Shown here: one piece after another, positions 8,191 through 15,546 of the stretch | How the letters are laid out: every line of letters begins with the position of its first letter | How positions within the stretch are numbered: position 1 is the stretch's first letter | Source of the DNA: Consotaella aegiceratis | GTDB taxonomy: Bacteria; Pseudomonadota; Alphaproteobacteria; Rhizobiales; Rhizobiaceae | Reading direction: 5' to 3' | Length of the DNA: 64,000 nt | Assembly: GCF_036541425.1 (NCBI RefSeq) | Contig: NZ_JAZHFT010000017.1 | Span: 1 to 64,000, forward strand | Notes under the pieces: generated by a model | Databases searched by the model: none | Told to the model about the DNA's origin: nothing | What the model saw: the letters and a program-made list of their open reading frames with translations, nothing else | Program-made: the position numbers and the translations under genes

Positions 8191-8711
8191 ACCTCCTCGA
8201 CACAGGCAAGGAGCGGAACGACCCCTGGCATCGACCTGATGCGGTCCTGTGGGATTGCGACGGCGTTCTCATCGACAGCGAGCCGCTCCACTACGAGGCG
8301 ATCCGCACGGTGACGGCGGGACGCGGGGTGACGCTTTCACCGCAGGAGAACACCGCTCTTCTCGGAGCCAGCCTACCAACGGTCTGGCAGTTTCTGGCGC
8401 GCTCCGGCCTGGCAATGCCGCTCGGCGAATGGATCGCCGCGATCGAAGATCATTATCTGTCGCGTCTTCACCCCGGCCTTGCCCGGCCCGAGGCCTTGGC
8501 GATGATCCTGCGGCTCGACGCGGAGCAATGTCCGCAGGCCCGCGTGTCCACGGCCGAGCGCCATATCCACCGCGCAAATCTCGACGCCCTCGGTGTCTTG
8601 GCGGCCTTCAGGGTCATCATCTCGCGCGAGGACGTCGCCCGCACGAAGCCGGATCCCGATCCATACCGGGAGGCCTGCGCGCGCCTTGGCGCCGGAACTG
8701 CAAGGCCATGA
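8187..8711 (+). pseudogene. HAD-family phosphatase/phosphoglucomutase-like, 3' truncated
   Basis: The frame starts at the coupled ATG at 8187 and shows HAD motif I (VLWDCDGVLIDSEPLH), a cap region, motif II-like ISREDVARTKPDPDPY, then loses homology at REACARLGAG. The last few codons and the stop at 8711 derive from a foreign sequence, the reverse strand of a trbE fragment. About 50-60 residues, including the motif IV acidic pair, are missing, so activity is doubtful. Related enzymes are beta-phosphoglucomutases or sugar-phosphate phosphatases. The junction at about 8684-8695 shares the sequence CTTGGCGCCGG with trbE, which may have guided recombination. Confidence 0.75.
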
Positions 8712-8992
8712 GCGCCAGCAGCACGGACTTGCCGGCACCTGTCGGGCCGACGACCAGCGTGTGGCCGACATCGCCCACATGAAGGGAAAACCGGAACGGG
8801 GTCGAGCCTTCGGTCTTGCTGAACAGCAAGGGCGGTGCTGCGAGATGCTCGTCCCGTTCCGGCCCCGCCCACACCGCCGAGAGCGGGATCATGTGGGCGA
8901 GATTCAAGGTGCTGACCGGGTGGCTGGCGGACGTTGGCGTAGGCGTGACCGGGCAACGAGCCGAGCCAGGCATCGACCGCGTTGACCGTCTC
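8690..8992 (-). pseudogene. trbE: Internal fragment of trbE (VirB4-type conjugation ATPase)
   Basis: Read on the minus strand, the segment gives ETVNAVDAWLGSLPGHAYAN, then STLNLAHMIPLSAVWAG, then VGPTGAGKSVLLALMALQF. This is the characteristic region around the Walker A motif of TrbE from Ti/ICE-type transfer systems. One extra C at about 8919-8921 shifts the frame after VRQPP. Both ends are lost: the 5' side is joined to a COG0523 gene start at about 8992, the 3' side to the HAD gene at about 8690. It is a relic of a conjugative element and cannot be functional. Confidence 0.75.
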
Positions 8993-9040
8993 CGAGAGCA
9001 CGGTGACGGGCAGGCGTTGGTCGATGGGATTTCGAGTCAT
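8993..9040 (-). pseudogene. First 16 codons of a COG0523 zinc GTPase, fused to trbE
   Basis: The ATG at 9038-9040 starts MTRNPIDQRLPVTVLS. RLPVTVLS is how COG0523 GTPases begin just before their Walker A GFLGAGKTT, and two full members lie at 12511 and 13784. After VTVLS the sequence turns into TrbE. A Zur-like box is 10 bases upstream. I read this as the surviving 5' end of a third zinc-regulated GTPase gene cut by the deletion that brought in trbE. The alternative, a trbE gene with a chance leader, does not explain the Zur-like box. Confidence 0.55.
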
Positions 9041-9049
9041 GGCTTTTCT

Positions 9050-9072
9050 GATATGTAAAGGTATAACATATC
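9050..9072 (-). promoter_or_regulatory. Candidate Zur box upstream of the COG0523 remnant
   Basis: GATATGT and ACATATC form a 7-bp inverted repeat separated by 9 bases. On the minus strand the core reads TGTTATACCTTTACA, sharing the TGTTAT half-site with the boxes at 12117 and 13681. It is now an orphan, because the gene behind it is destroyed. Confidence 0.55.
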
Positions 9073-9429
9073 AATAATGTTGACGATAGCCGGCTGTCAA
9101 GTCGTCCGGTCGCGCTCGTTCCATCGCTTCTGGTCATGTTCGGCGCGGCCGGCATTCGGGGGCGCGACGATCGGTGCGATCAGCTCTCGCTCGTCAGCGC
9201 GGAGGCGTGGCGCAACGGCGCTTCTGCGCTCCGGCTCCGCCGAGTTCGGTTCGGGTTTCAGCCGCCCACAAACCGTCGCGGGGGGTGACGAAGCGTCCGT
9301 GCCGCGCGGCGTCGATGGCGCGGTCGTTGCGGTCTTGACCGATCCACGCCGGCGAACCCGTCTGAATGCGGCGCGGGCCGACTGCGACAAGGACGGGGCG
9401 TCGCGATCGCGGCCAGCCCGGGCCACGGT
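9073..9429. other. Unassigned 357 bases between the Zur-like box and the zinc-binding protein gene
   Basis: A minus-strand frame at 9097-9426 (109 codons) is rich in Arg, Pro and Ala and matches nothing I recognise; no ribosome binding site supports it. It begins only 3 bases after the stop of the zinc-binding protein gene, so a decayed downstream gene is possible. In Paracoccus-type azt operons the next gene would be aztD, but I see no AztD similarity. No RNA gene or repeat is visible. Confidence 0.35.
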
Positions 9430-10320
9430 CTATTTCGAGATCGCGCCGACGATCTGGTCGGTGTTGTACTGCATCATCTCGATATAGGTCGGCGCCGGTC
9501 CGTCGGCCTCCGACAGGGCCTCGGGGTAGAGTTCGCCGCCCGGTTCGGCGCCGGTCGCATCGGCGATCTGCTTGACGAGGCGCGCGTCGTTGGAATTCTC
9601 GATGAAGTAGACCTGCACACCCTCCGCCTTGATCTGCTCGATCAACTCTGCAACGTCGGCGGCAGAGGCCTCCGTCTCGGTGGATAGGCCGAGCGGCGAC
9701 AGGAAGGTGACGCCATATTCCTCGCCGTAGTAGCCGACGGCGTCATGGCTGGTCAGCACCTTGCGCTTCTCCTCCGGAACCGCGGCGATCTCGTTCTTGA
9801 TCGAGGCGTCGAGCTCTTTCAGCCTCGCCTTGTAGGCGTCGGCGCTCTTGTGGATGGCGTCGGCGTCCTCCGGGTCGGCTTCGACCAGGGCGTTTTCGAT
9901 GTTGTCCACCCAGATCAGGACGTTGGCCGCGCTGTTCCAGACGTGCGGATCGGTGATCGTTTCGCCGTCTTCTTCCATTTCGTGCGTCTTGATGCCGTCG
10001 GAGACGACGATCGGCTCATCGGTCGTGCCAGCCGCCTTGGCCAGGCGCTGGAACCAGCTCTCGAGATCCTCGCCACTGATGAAGGTCGCCGCGGCGGCCT
10101 TCACCGCCTTGGCGTCCTCGGGCGAGGGCTCGTAGTCGTGCGGGTCACCGTTCGCCGGCACGAGGCTCTTCACGTCCACATGGTCGCCGCCGACGTTCTT
10201 GACGACGTCGGCGAGCACCATGAAACTCGCCACGACGTCGATCGTCTTGGCTTGAGCCGACGCGGCCAGGGCCATGCTGAGCATGGCCGTTCCGGCCAAA
10301 GCGAAAAATGTTGTTTTCAT
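9430..10320 (-). CDS. Zinc ABC transporter substrate-binding protein (AztC/ZnuA family)
   Basis: This 296-residue periplasmic protein has a clear signal peptide ending near AQAKT (residue 25) and the cluster A-I metal-binding fold. Probable metal ligands are His61 (PHDYEPSPED), His126 (DPHVWNS) and His192 (TSHDAVGYYG). The fourth position, usually Asp in an LYSDAL-like motif, reads LYPEAL, with Glu267. The long His-rich loop of classical ZnuA is absent, which is closer to AztC. AAGGAG lies upstream of the ATG at 10320. It follows the permease gene by 18 bases, so the operon order is small membrane peptide, ATPase, permease, binding protein. The Zur-like box at 12117 is the likely control point. 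Confidence 0.88.
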   Translation of the reverse strand: MKTTFFALAGTAMLSMALAASAQAKTIDVVASFMVLADVVKNVGGDHVDVKSLVPANGDPHDYEPSPEDAKAVKAAAATFISGEDLESWFQRLAKAAGTTDEPIVVSDGIKTHEMEEDGETITDPHVWNSAANVLIWVDNIENALVEADPEDADAIHKSADAYKARLKELDASIKNEIAAVPEEKRKVLTSHDAVGYYGEEYGVTFLSPLGLSTETEASAADVAELIEQIKAEGVQVYFIENSNDARLVKQIADATGAEPGGELYPEALSEADGPAPTYIEMMQYNTDQIVGAISK

Positions 10321-10338
10321 TGGAATTCTCCTTGGATC

Positions 10339-11211
10339 TTAGCCCGCCAGATGCGGGCGTCTGACGAGGCGCCACAGGGCCCCGGACGGGGCCACGAAGA
10401 GCGAGGCGCCGTAGATCAGGCTGGCGGTCAGGATGATCGTCGGCCCGGAAGCGAAGCTCAGGTGATAGGAGGCGAGTAGCCCGACGAAGCCGGCGACGGC
10501 GGCGCTGATGGCGGCGACGGCGATCATGGCAGGCAAGTTGCGCGCCCAGAGTTGGGCGATCGCCGCTGGCAGCATCATCATGCCGACGGCCATCAGCGTG
10601 CCGAGAGCCTGGAAGCCGGCGACCAGGTTGATCACCACCAGAAACAGGAACACGAAGTGGTAGACCGGACCGCGCCCTCCTACCGCGCGCAGGAAGCCGG
10701 GATCGAAGCACTCGGCCACCAGCGGACGATAGACCAGCGCCAGGGTGACGAGGGTGAGCGACGTGATGCCGCCGACGAGAAAGATGGCTTGCGCATCGAT
10801 CGCCAGGATCGTTCCGAACAGGATGTGCAGGAGATCGATGTTCGATCCGCGCAGAGAGACGATCAGCACGCCGAGCGCCAGCGAGGTCAGATAGAAACTG
10901 GCAAAGCTCGCATCCTCTTTCAGCGTCGTGGTGCGGCTAACTAGCCCTGAAAGCAGGGCGACGCTGAGGCCGGCGACGAGGCCGCCCAGCCCCATGGCGA
11001 GCAGCGACAAATTGCCGACGATCAGGAAGGCGACGGCGGCGCCCGGAAGCACCGCATGGCTCATGGCATCGCCGACCAAGCTCATGCGCCTGAGCATCAG
11101 AAGCACGCCGACCGGTCCGGAGCCGAGCCCGAGGGCGATCGAGGCGACGAGCGCACGCCGCATGAAGCCATAGTCGACGAACGGCTCGACCAGAAACGAA
11201 TAGGCGGTCAT
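10339..11211 (-). CDS. Zinc ABC transporter permease (ZnuB/AztB family)
   Basis: This 290-residue protein has about eight hydrophobic segments and the ABC-3 permease signature: GSGPVGVLLMLRRMSLVGDA near the N-terminus, then SHAVLPGAAVAFL. It forms the inner-membrane channel that passes zinc to the cytoplasm. The ATG at 11211 overlaps the TGA of the ATPase gene by 4 bases, so the two are translationally coupled. The frame is intact and of normal length. Confidence 0.9.
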   Translation of the reverse strand: MTAYSFLVEPFVDYGFMRRALVASIALGLGSGPVGVLLMLRRMSLVGDAMSHAVLPGAAVAFLIVGNLSLLAMGLGGLVAGLSVALLSGLVSRTTTLKEDASFASFYLTSLALGVLIVSLRGSNIDLLHILFGTILAIDAQAIFLVGGITSLTLVTLALVYRPLVAECFDPGFLRAVGGRGPVYHFVFLFLVVINLVAGFQALGTLMAVGMMMLPAAIAQLWARNLPAMIAVAAISAAVAGFVGLLASYHLSFASGPTIILTASLIYGASLFVAPSGALWRLVRRPHLAG

Positions 11212-11963
11212 GCGGCCTGCTCCGGCGTGACCGTGCAGATGCCCGCCTGCTCGTCCCAGGCTTCGGCCATGGCGCGAGCGCGCAGGAGGTTGCGCAGCGA
11301 CAGTGCCTCTTCGGTCGCGCCCCAGGCGATCGGCTCGCGCGCGAGAAGCAGGGTATTCGGAAAGTGCGCCCGCACCTGATCGAAATCGTGCAGGACGGCG
11401 ATGATCGTGCGCCCTTCGCCATGCCAGCGCACCACGAGATCGAGGAGGTCGCGGGTGGTGCGGGCGTCGATCGCCGTGAACGGTTCGTCGAGGATGATGA
11501 CGCGGGCGTCCTGAAGCAGCAGCCGGGCGAAGAGCACGCGCTGAAACTGGCCGGCCGACAGGGCGCGGATAGAGCGCCCTTCGAAGCCCTCGAGCCCGAC
11601 GGCCGACAGCGCCTCGCGGGCTTGCCGGGCCATCGCCCGCGTCACACCGCCGAAGGCGCCGGTCTGCCGCCAGGCGCCCAGCATGACGGTGTCGGCGACG
11701 CTCAGCGGGAACTGTCGATCGATCTCGGCGGCCTGCGGCAGATAGCCGAGATCGCGCACCGACAACCCGCCGCGGTCGATCTTTCCCTCCGCCGCCGGCA
11801 GTTCGCCCATCAGGGCCTTGAGCAGCGTCGATTTGCCGGCTCCGTTCGGCCCCGCCACCGCCGTGAGGCTTCCGGGCTCGAATACGCCCGACAGATGATG
11901 CACGGCGGGATGCCGGTCGTAGGCGACGGTGACGTTGTCGAAACGGATTGCAGAAGGGTTCAT
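11208..11963 (-). CDS. Zinc ABC transporter ATPase (ZnuC/AztA family)
   Basis: The 251-residue protein energises zinc import. Walker A is AGPNGAGKSTL, the signature is LSAGQFQRVLFARLL (Ser-Ala-Gly-Gln instead of Ser-Gly-Gly-Gln), Walker B is VIILDEPF and the switch His is in AVLHDFD. I chose the ATG at 11963 (MNPSAIRF) because it overlaps the stop of the preceding 41-codon gene in an ATGA junction; the in-frame upstream start at 11996 lies inside that gene. The C-terminus has no His-rich extension. Confidence 0.9.
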   Translation of the reverse strand: MNPSAIRFDNVTVAYDRHPAVHHLSGVFEPGSLTAVAGPNGAGKSTLLKALMGELPAAEGKIDRGGLSVRDLGYLPQAAEIDRQFPLSVADTVMLGAWRQTGAFGGVTRAMARQAREALSAVGLEGFEGRSIRALSAGQFQRVLFARLLLQDARVIILDEPFTAIDARTTRDLLDLVVRWHGEGRTIIAVLHDFDQVRAHFPNTLLLAREPIAWGATEEALSLRNLLRARAMAEAWDEQAGICTVTPEQAA

Positions 11964-12085
11964 GGCAGCGCTACCGCCCAGAGGATCGCGAGCCACAGGG
12001 CGGCCAGGACGGCGAGTGCGCCGAGAAGGCGGTGGAACGCCGGCCGCGCGATCATCGAGGACAGGAAGGCGTCAGGGGGTGTCAT
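11960..12085 (-). CDS. 41-residue single-span membrane peptide leading the zinc transporter operon
   Basis: ATG at 12083-12085 opens a 41-codon frame (MTPPDAFLSSMIARPAFHRL) followed by one strong hydrophobic segment, about residues 20-40, ending WAVALP. Its TGA overlaps the ATG of the ATPase gene in the form ATGA, the same coupling seen between ATPase and permease. It is the first gene after the Zur-like box, about 30 bases from it. The Shine-Dalgarno sequence is weak (GGACC). The coupling and the clean transmembrane helix argue that it is real. It may be a small accessory subunit of the transporter or a translation-coupling leader. I know no family for it. Confidence 0.6.
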   Translation of the reverse strand: MTPPDAFLSSMIARPAFHRLLGALAVLAALWLAILWAVALP

Positions 12086-12116
12086 GCGAGGTCCAATTCA
12101 TCAGCGCCATACTATA

Positions 12117-12131
12117 TGTTATGAAATAACA
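12117..12131 (-). promoter_or_regulatory. Candidate Zur box of the zinc transporter operon
   Basis: TGTTAT-GAA-ATAACA is a perfect 6-bp inverted repeat with a 3-base centre. It sits about 30 bases upstream of the first gene, and a TATAGT-like -10 lies against it on the minus strand, so Zur bound with zinc would block the promoter. Related half-sites at 9050 and 13681 support the assignment. Confidence 0.75.
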
Positions 12132-12199
12132 TTACAATCTAATTGTTTGCTAAGCGATTGCTTGTCGACCCATTCCGATCAACATCGATGCCGGCGGGT

Positions 12200-12514
12200 T
12201 CAATCGCGCCATGGGAGCCGCAGTTCGCCATCGAAGCGCGCCGCCGCAAAAAGGGCGTGATCGACGTCGGCCTGCACGACGTCGAGGACCGGCTTGTGGA
12301 TCGATACCTGCAGCGTCTGATCGCGGGATCGCATCACCAGGATCACGGTCTCCTTTGGCGGACACCCGGGCAGGTGGCAGGCGAGTTCGTTGACGGAAAC
12401 GACCACGTCTTCGGCCAGGCCGAGCCGATCTCGTGTCCAACGCTTGATCGCTCGCACACTGTTCACGGCATTGGCTCCACCGCGCGCCAGAGGGTTGACG
12501 AACGGATCGCTCAA
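12200..12514 (-). CDS. Uncharacterised 104-residue protein coupled to a COG0523 GTPase
   Basis: I place the start at the TTG at 12512-12514. It overlaps the GTPase stop as TTGA and has AAGGAGG 5 bases upstream. Longer frames would run through the upstream gene without a ribosome binding site. The protein begins MSDPFVNPLARGGANAV. It contains an ELACHLPGCPPKE segment, whose two cysteines could bind metal, and SIHKPVLDVVQADVDHAL near the end. There is no signal peptide or membrane segment. The coupling suggests it works with the zinc chaperone GTPase, perhaps as a client or partner. I do not recognise a named family. Confidence 0.65.
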   Translation of the reverse strand: MSDPFVNPLARGGANAVNSVRAIKRWTRDRLGLAEDVVVSVNELACHLPGCPPKETVILVMRSRDQTLQVSIHKPVLDVVQADVDHALFAAARFDGELRLPWRD

Positions 12515-13581
12515 GCCCGCCTCCTTCGCTTGCCGGCGGGCCGTGGCGCGAGAGCCGCGAACAAGTCGCGGATCTGCTTGGCCGGCATGTCGCGTCCGAT
12601 GAGGACGGCCCGGGTTCGCCGGTCTTGGTTCGGCCACGCGGGAAGGCGCCACGACGGATAGAGCTGGTGCTGGACGGCATGCGCCACCAGCGGACGATCC
12701 GGATCGTCGTCCAGAGCGAACAGGCCCTTCAATCTCAAAAGGCCCGACTCGGCGTTGCTGGTTATGACCTGGAGGAAGAATTCGACGGCGCGAGGATCGA
12801 GGGGCTGCTCGTGGACCAGACTGAAGGCCTCGACCCCGTCTCCATGCCGATTGACATCGTGGGCGTGCTCAGGATGAGACGCCAGCGTTTCCATCGCCAG
12901 CCATCCCACCACGTCCTCTGCCCTGCCGGACATGGAATAGCTGCTGTTGCCGAACAATGCGGGCAGATCGAACGCCCGATCATGCCGGTCGTGGAAGCGC
13001 GCCGCTGGATTCAGATCGCGAAGTTCGTCGGCCCATCCGTTCCATCCATGGACCAGATCGGTCTTCGTCAGGATCACATGATCGGCAAAGGCGATCTGTT
13101 TCCAACCTTCGAGAAAGCCGTCGAGGGCCACACGGCCGTTGATTGCATCAAACGCCGTAATGACGCCTGCGAGATAGAAATGGCGCGCGACGGCGTGGTC
13201 GCGAAGGCCCATGGCGGGTGCGCCTCCGGCGATGAGGCTGTTGATGATCGGCGCCGGATCGGCGAGCCCGGTGGTCTCGATCACCACGCGTGAGATCGCC
13301 GGGATCTCCTGATGCAGGCGTGCGACGTGCAATTCGTGCAGAGAAGTGCGGATATCGCTGCTCGCCGTGCAGCAGATGCATCCCGTGGTCGTGCGCGAGA
13401 CCGTCTCGGATCCCTTGCGGACGAGGTCATGGTCGATGGAAACGGCGCCGAATTCATTGATCACGACGGCCGTGCCCGCCATGCGCGGGTCGGCGAGAAT
13501 GCCATTCAGGAGGGTCGTCTTTCCCGAGCCGAGGAATCCGGTCAACACCGTCACCGGCACGGGTCCGTAGAGCGGCCTCAT
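12511..13581 (-). CDS. COG0523 (CobW/ZigA-like) metal chaperone GTPase
   Basis: This 356-residue protein has the G3E GTPase layout. Walker A is GFLGSGKTT (residues 15-23), followed by INEFGAVSIDHDL, the metal motif CICC at 68-71, ETTGLADPAP and the guanine-specificity motif as TKTD. A C-terminal CobW domain follows. Such proteins deliver zinc to client enzymes when zinc is scarce. The ATG at 13581 (MRPLYGPV) has GAAGGG upstream; the longer upstream frame crosses the divergent promoter. The gene faces a second COG0523 gene across a region with a Zur-like half-site, and its stop overlaps the next TTG start. Confidence 0.85.
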   Translation of the reverse strand: MRPLYGPVPVTVLTGFLGSGKTTLLNGILADPRMAGTAVVINEFGAVSIDHDLVRKGSETVSRTTTGCICCTASSDIRTSLHELHVARLHQEIPAISRVVIETTGLADPAPIINSLIAGGAPAMGLRDHAVARHFYLAGVITAFDAINGRVALDGFLEGWKQIAFADHVILTKTDLVHGWNGWADELRDLNPAARFHDRHDRAFDLPALFGNSSYSMSGRAEDVVGWLAMETLASHPEHAHDVNRHGDGVEAFSLVHEQPLDPRAVEFFLQVITSNAESGLLRLKGLFALDDDPDRPLVAHAVQHQLYPSWRLPAWPNQDRRTRAVLIGRDMPAKQIRDLFAALAPRPAGKRRRRA

Positions 13582-13676
13582 TGCACCCTTCGCTTTCCTT
13601 GAAGACACCGTGATCCGCCGAACGAGCGGCTGCCTGGGCGGGCATCGCGTCCACGGTGTTGATGGCGACAACCTGC

Positions 13677-13696
13677 GTAATGTTATGACATTTGTC
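13677..13696. promoter_or_regulatory. Candidate Zur box between divergent COG0523 genes
   Basis: GTAATGTTATGACATTTGTC contains the core TGTTATGACATTTGT, with one perfect TGTTAT half and a weaker second half. It lies 96 bases upstream of the minus-strand GTPase gene and 88 bases upstream of the plus-strand one, and could control both. A second AT-rich patch at 13711-13726 (GTAATAACGTATCATT) may be a further weak site or a -10 region. Confidence 0.5.
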
Positions 13697-13783
13697 AACG
13701 AGATCGTCACGTAATAACGTATCATTCGGAGGGCATGTGGCCGGTTGGCTGTATGCCGACCCCCCACAATTGCGAGGTATAGA

Positions 13784-14776
13784 ATGTCCACGACAACGCT
13801 TCTGCCGACCCCTGTCACCGTGCTGACGGGCTATCTCGGCGCCGGCAAAACCACGCTTCTCAACCGCATCCTCTCTGAACCTCACGGCAAGAAGTTCGCC
13901 GTCATCGTCAACGAGTTCGGCGAGGTCGGCATCGACAACGATCTGATCATCGACGCCGACGAGGAGGTCTTCGAGATGAACAACGGGTGCATCTGCTGCA
14001 CGGTGCGCGGCGACCTGATCCGCATCATCCAAAGCCTAATGCGCCGGCGCGGCCGCTTCGACGGCATCGTCATCGAGACGACCGGCCTGGCCGATCCCGC
14101 GCCGGTCGCCCAGACCTTCTTCGTCGACGAGGACATTCGTGCCAAGACCCGGCTCGATTCCATCATCACGGTGGTCGATGCCAAACACCTTCTCGGCGAA
14201 ATCGACCGGGCGCATGAAGCCCAGGAACTGCTCGCCTTCGCCGACACGATCATTCTCAACAAGGCCGATCTCGTGGACGAGAGCGGATTGGCGGCCGTCG
14301 AGGAGCGCATCCGGCGCATCAATCCGACGGCGAGCATCCTGCGCTCGCAGCATTGCGATCTGGACATCGCGGGCCTTCTGGATCGAAGGGCCTTCGATCT
14401 CGACCGCGTTCTCGAGGTCGAGCCCGAATTTCTTCAAGAGCAGCACGACCATGAGCACGACGCTCACGTGAAGAGCTTCTCGCTGGTCGAGCGCGAGCCG
14501 CTCGACCCGGCCAAGTTCTTTCCCTGGATACAGGCCACGACCCAGGCGTTCGGCATCGACATGCTGCGGATGAAGGGAATCGTCTCCTTCGTCGGGGACG
14601 ATGAGCGCTATGTCGTCCAGGGTGTCCACATGCTGCTGGAAGGAGACCATCAGCGTGCCTGGAAGGATGGAGAAGAGCGGGTGACGCGGATCGTCTTCAT
14701 CGGCCGCAATCTGCCGCAGGACATCATCGGCGACGGCTTCGCCAAGTGCCGGGCAACCCCGCTGGCGGCGGAGTGA
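13784..14776 (+). CDS. COG0523 (CobW/ZigA-like) metal chaperone GTPase with His-rich segment
   Basis: This 330-residue protein has Walker A GYLGAGKTT (residues 16-24), CICC at 69-72, ETTGLADPAPV and a canonical NKAD specificity motif. A short His-rich stretch, HDHEHDAH near residue 225, is typical of zinc-handling members. The CobW C-terminal domain follows. The ATG at 13784 has GAGG upstream; the earlier in-frame start at 13745 lies in the promoter region. It is transcribed away from the other GTPase. It differs from that one in keeping the classical NKxD and the His stretch, so the two probably have different clients. Confidence 0.87.
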   Translation: MSTTTLLPTPVTVLTGYLGAGKTTLLNRILSEPHGKKFAVIVNEFGEVGIDNDLIIDADEEVFEMNNGCICCTVRGDLIRIIQSLMRRRGRFDGIVIETTGLADPAPVAQTFFVDEDIRAKTRLDSIITVVDAKHLLGEIDRAHEAQELLAFADTIILNKADLVDESGLAAVEERIRRINPTASILRSQHCDLDIAGLLDRRAFDLDRVLEVEPEFLQEQHDHEHDAHVKSFSLVEREPLDPAKFFPWIQATTQAFGIDMLRMKGIVSFVGDDERYVVQGVHMLLEGDHQRAWKDGEERVTRIVFIGRNLPQDIIGDGFAKCRATPLAAE

Positions 14777-15069
14777 ACCGCCAGTCGACGTCGGATCGGG
14801 ACTGCCGGCGGCCGCGGAAGGGGTGTCCACGGCCGAAAGCGGGGACGACATAGGTTGGGAGTGGCGCAGCCGGCCGGTTCGTGTCGGTCCCACCCCTGCC
14901 GGAGCCGGCCCGATGGTTCTGATGTTGCCGGCGACCCGCTCGATCTCGACCCGGGACGCCGATCCCGTAGTGTTTCTGATCGTGCGCACGCCGCTTTGAA
15001 CGGCCGCCTCCGGCGGGTGGATGACAGTCATAGACCGGCATGTTAAACTTCTGGTTGGGAGGATCAGGA

Positions 15070-15546
15070 GTGAGTTATCAGCCTGCGCAAGACGAGCATT
15101 GCGGGGCGGTTGAGGAGATCGTTGCCGCTCATTCGCATCTCGAAGGTCCGCTTCTGCCGATCCTGCACGCAGTGCAGGAGCAGTTGGGCTACGTCCCGAC
15201 CGAGGCTATCCCGACGATCGCCCGGGCGCTCAACCTGACCCGCGCCGAGGTGTTCGGCGTCGTCAGTTTCTATCATGATTTCAAGGATAAGCCGGTTGGT
15301 CGTCACGTCGTCAGGCTGTGCCGGGCGGAGTCGTGCCAGTCGATGGGCGGCGTCGCGCTCGCCGAGAGAGCGCGCGAACAGCTGGGTGTCGATTGGGGCG
15401 AGACCAGTCCCGAGGGCGTGACGCTGGAGCCGGTCTACTGCCTCGGCCTTTGCTCGTTTTCGCCCTCGGCCATGATCGACGGAAAGTTGCACGGGCGGTT
15501 GACGGCCGAACGCCTCGACGCGCTGATCGCGGAGTGCCGGCGGTGA
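15070..15546 (+). CDS. fdsG: NAD-dependent formate dehydrogenase gamma subunit
   Basis: This 158-residue NuoE-like subunit carries a thioredoxin-fold 2Fe-2S cluster. The cysteines are in RLCRAESCQSMGG and YCLGLCSFSP. The start is GTG at 15070: GGGAGGA lies 6 bases upstream, and the ORF extension to 15040 lacks this spacing. It is the first gene of fdsGBA-D, a cytosolic molybdenum enzyme that oxidises formate to CO2 and reduces NAD, the last step of methanol oxidation. Its stop overlaps the fdsB GTG start. Confidence 0.93.
   Translation: MSYQPAQDEHCGAVEEIVAAHSHLEGPLLPILHAVQEQLGYVPTEAIPTIARALNLTRAEVFGVVSFYHDFKDKPVGRHVVRLCRAESCQSMGGVALAERAREQLGVDWGETSPEGVTLEPVYCLGLCSFSPSAMIDGKLHGRLTAERLDALIAECRR

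Noticed and set aside
13711..13726. Second full Zur box between the divergent COG0523 genes
   Set aside because: The two halves do not form a convincing inverted repeat, so it is noted only as a weak patch.
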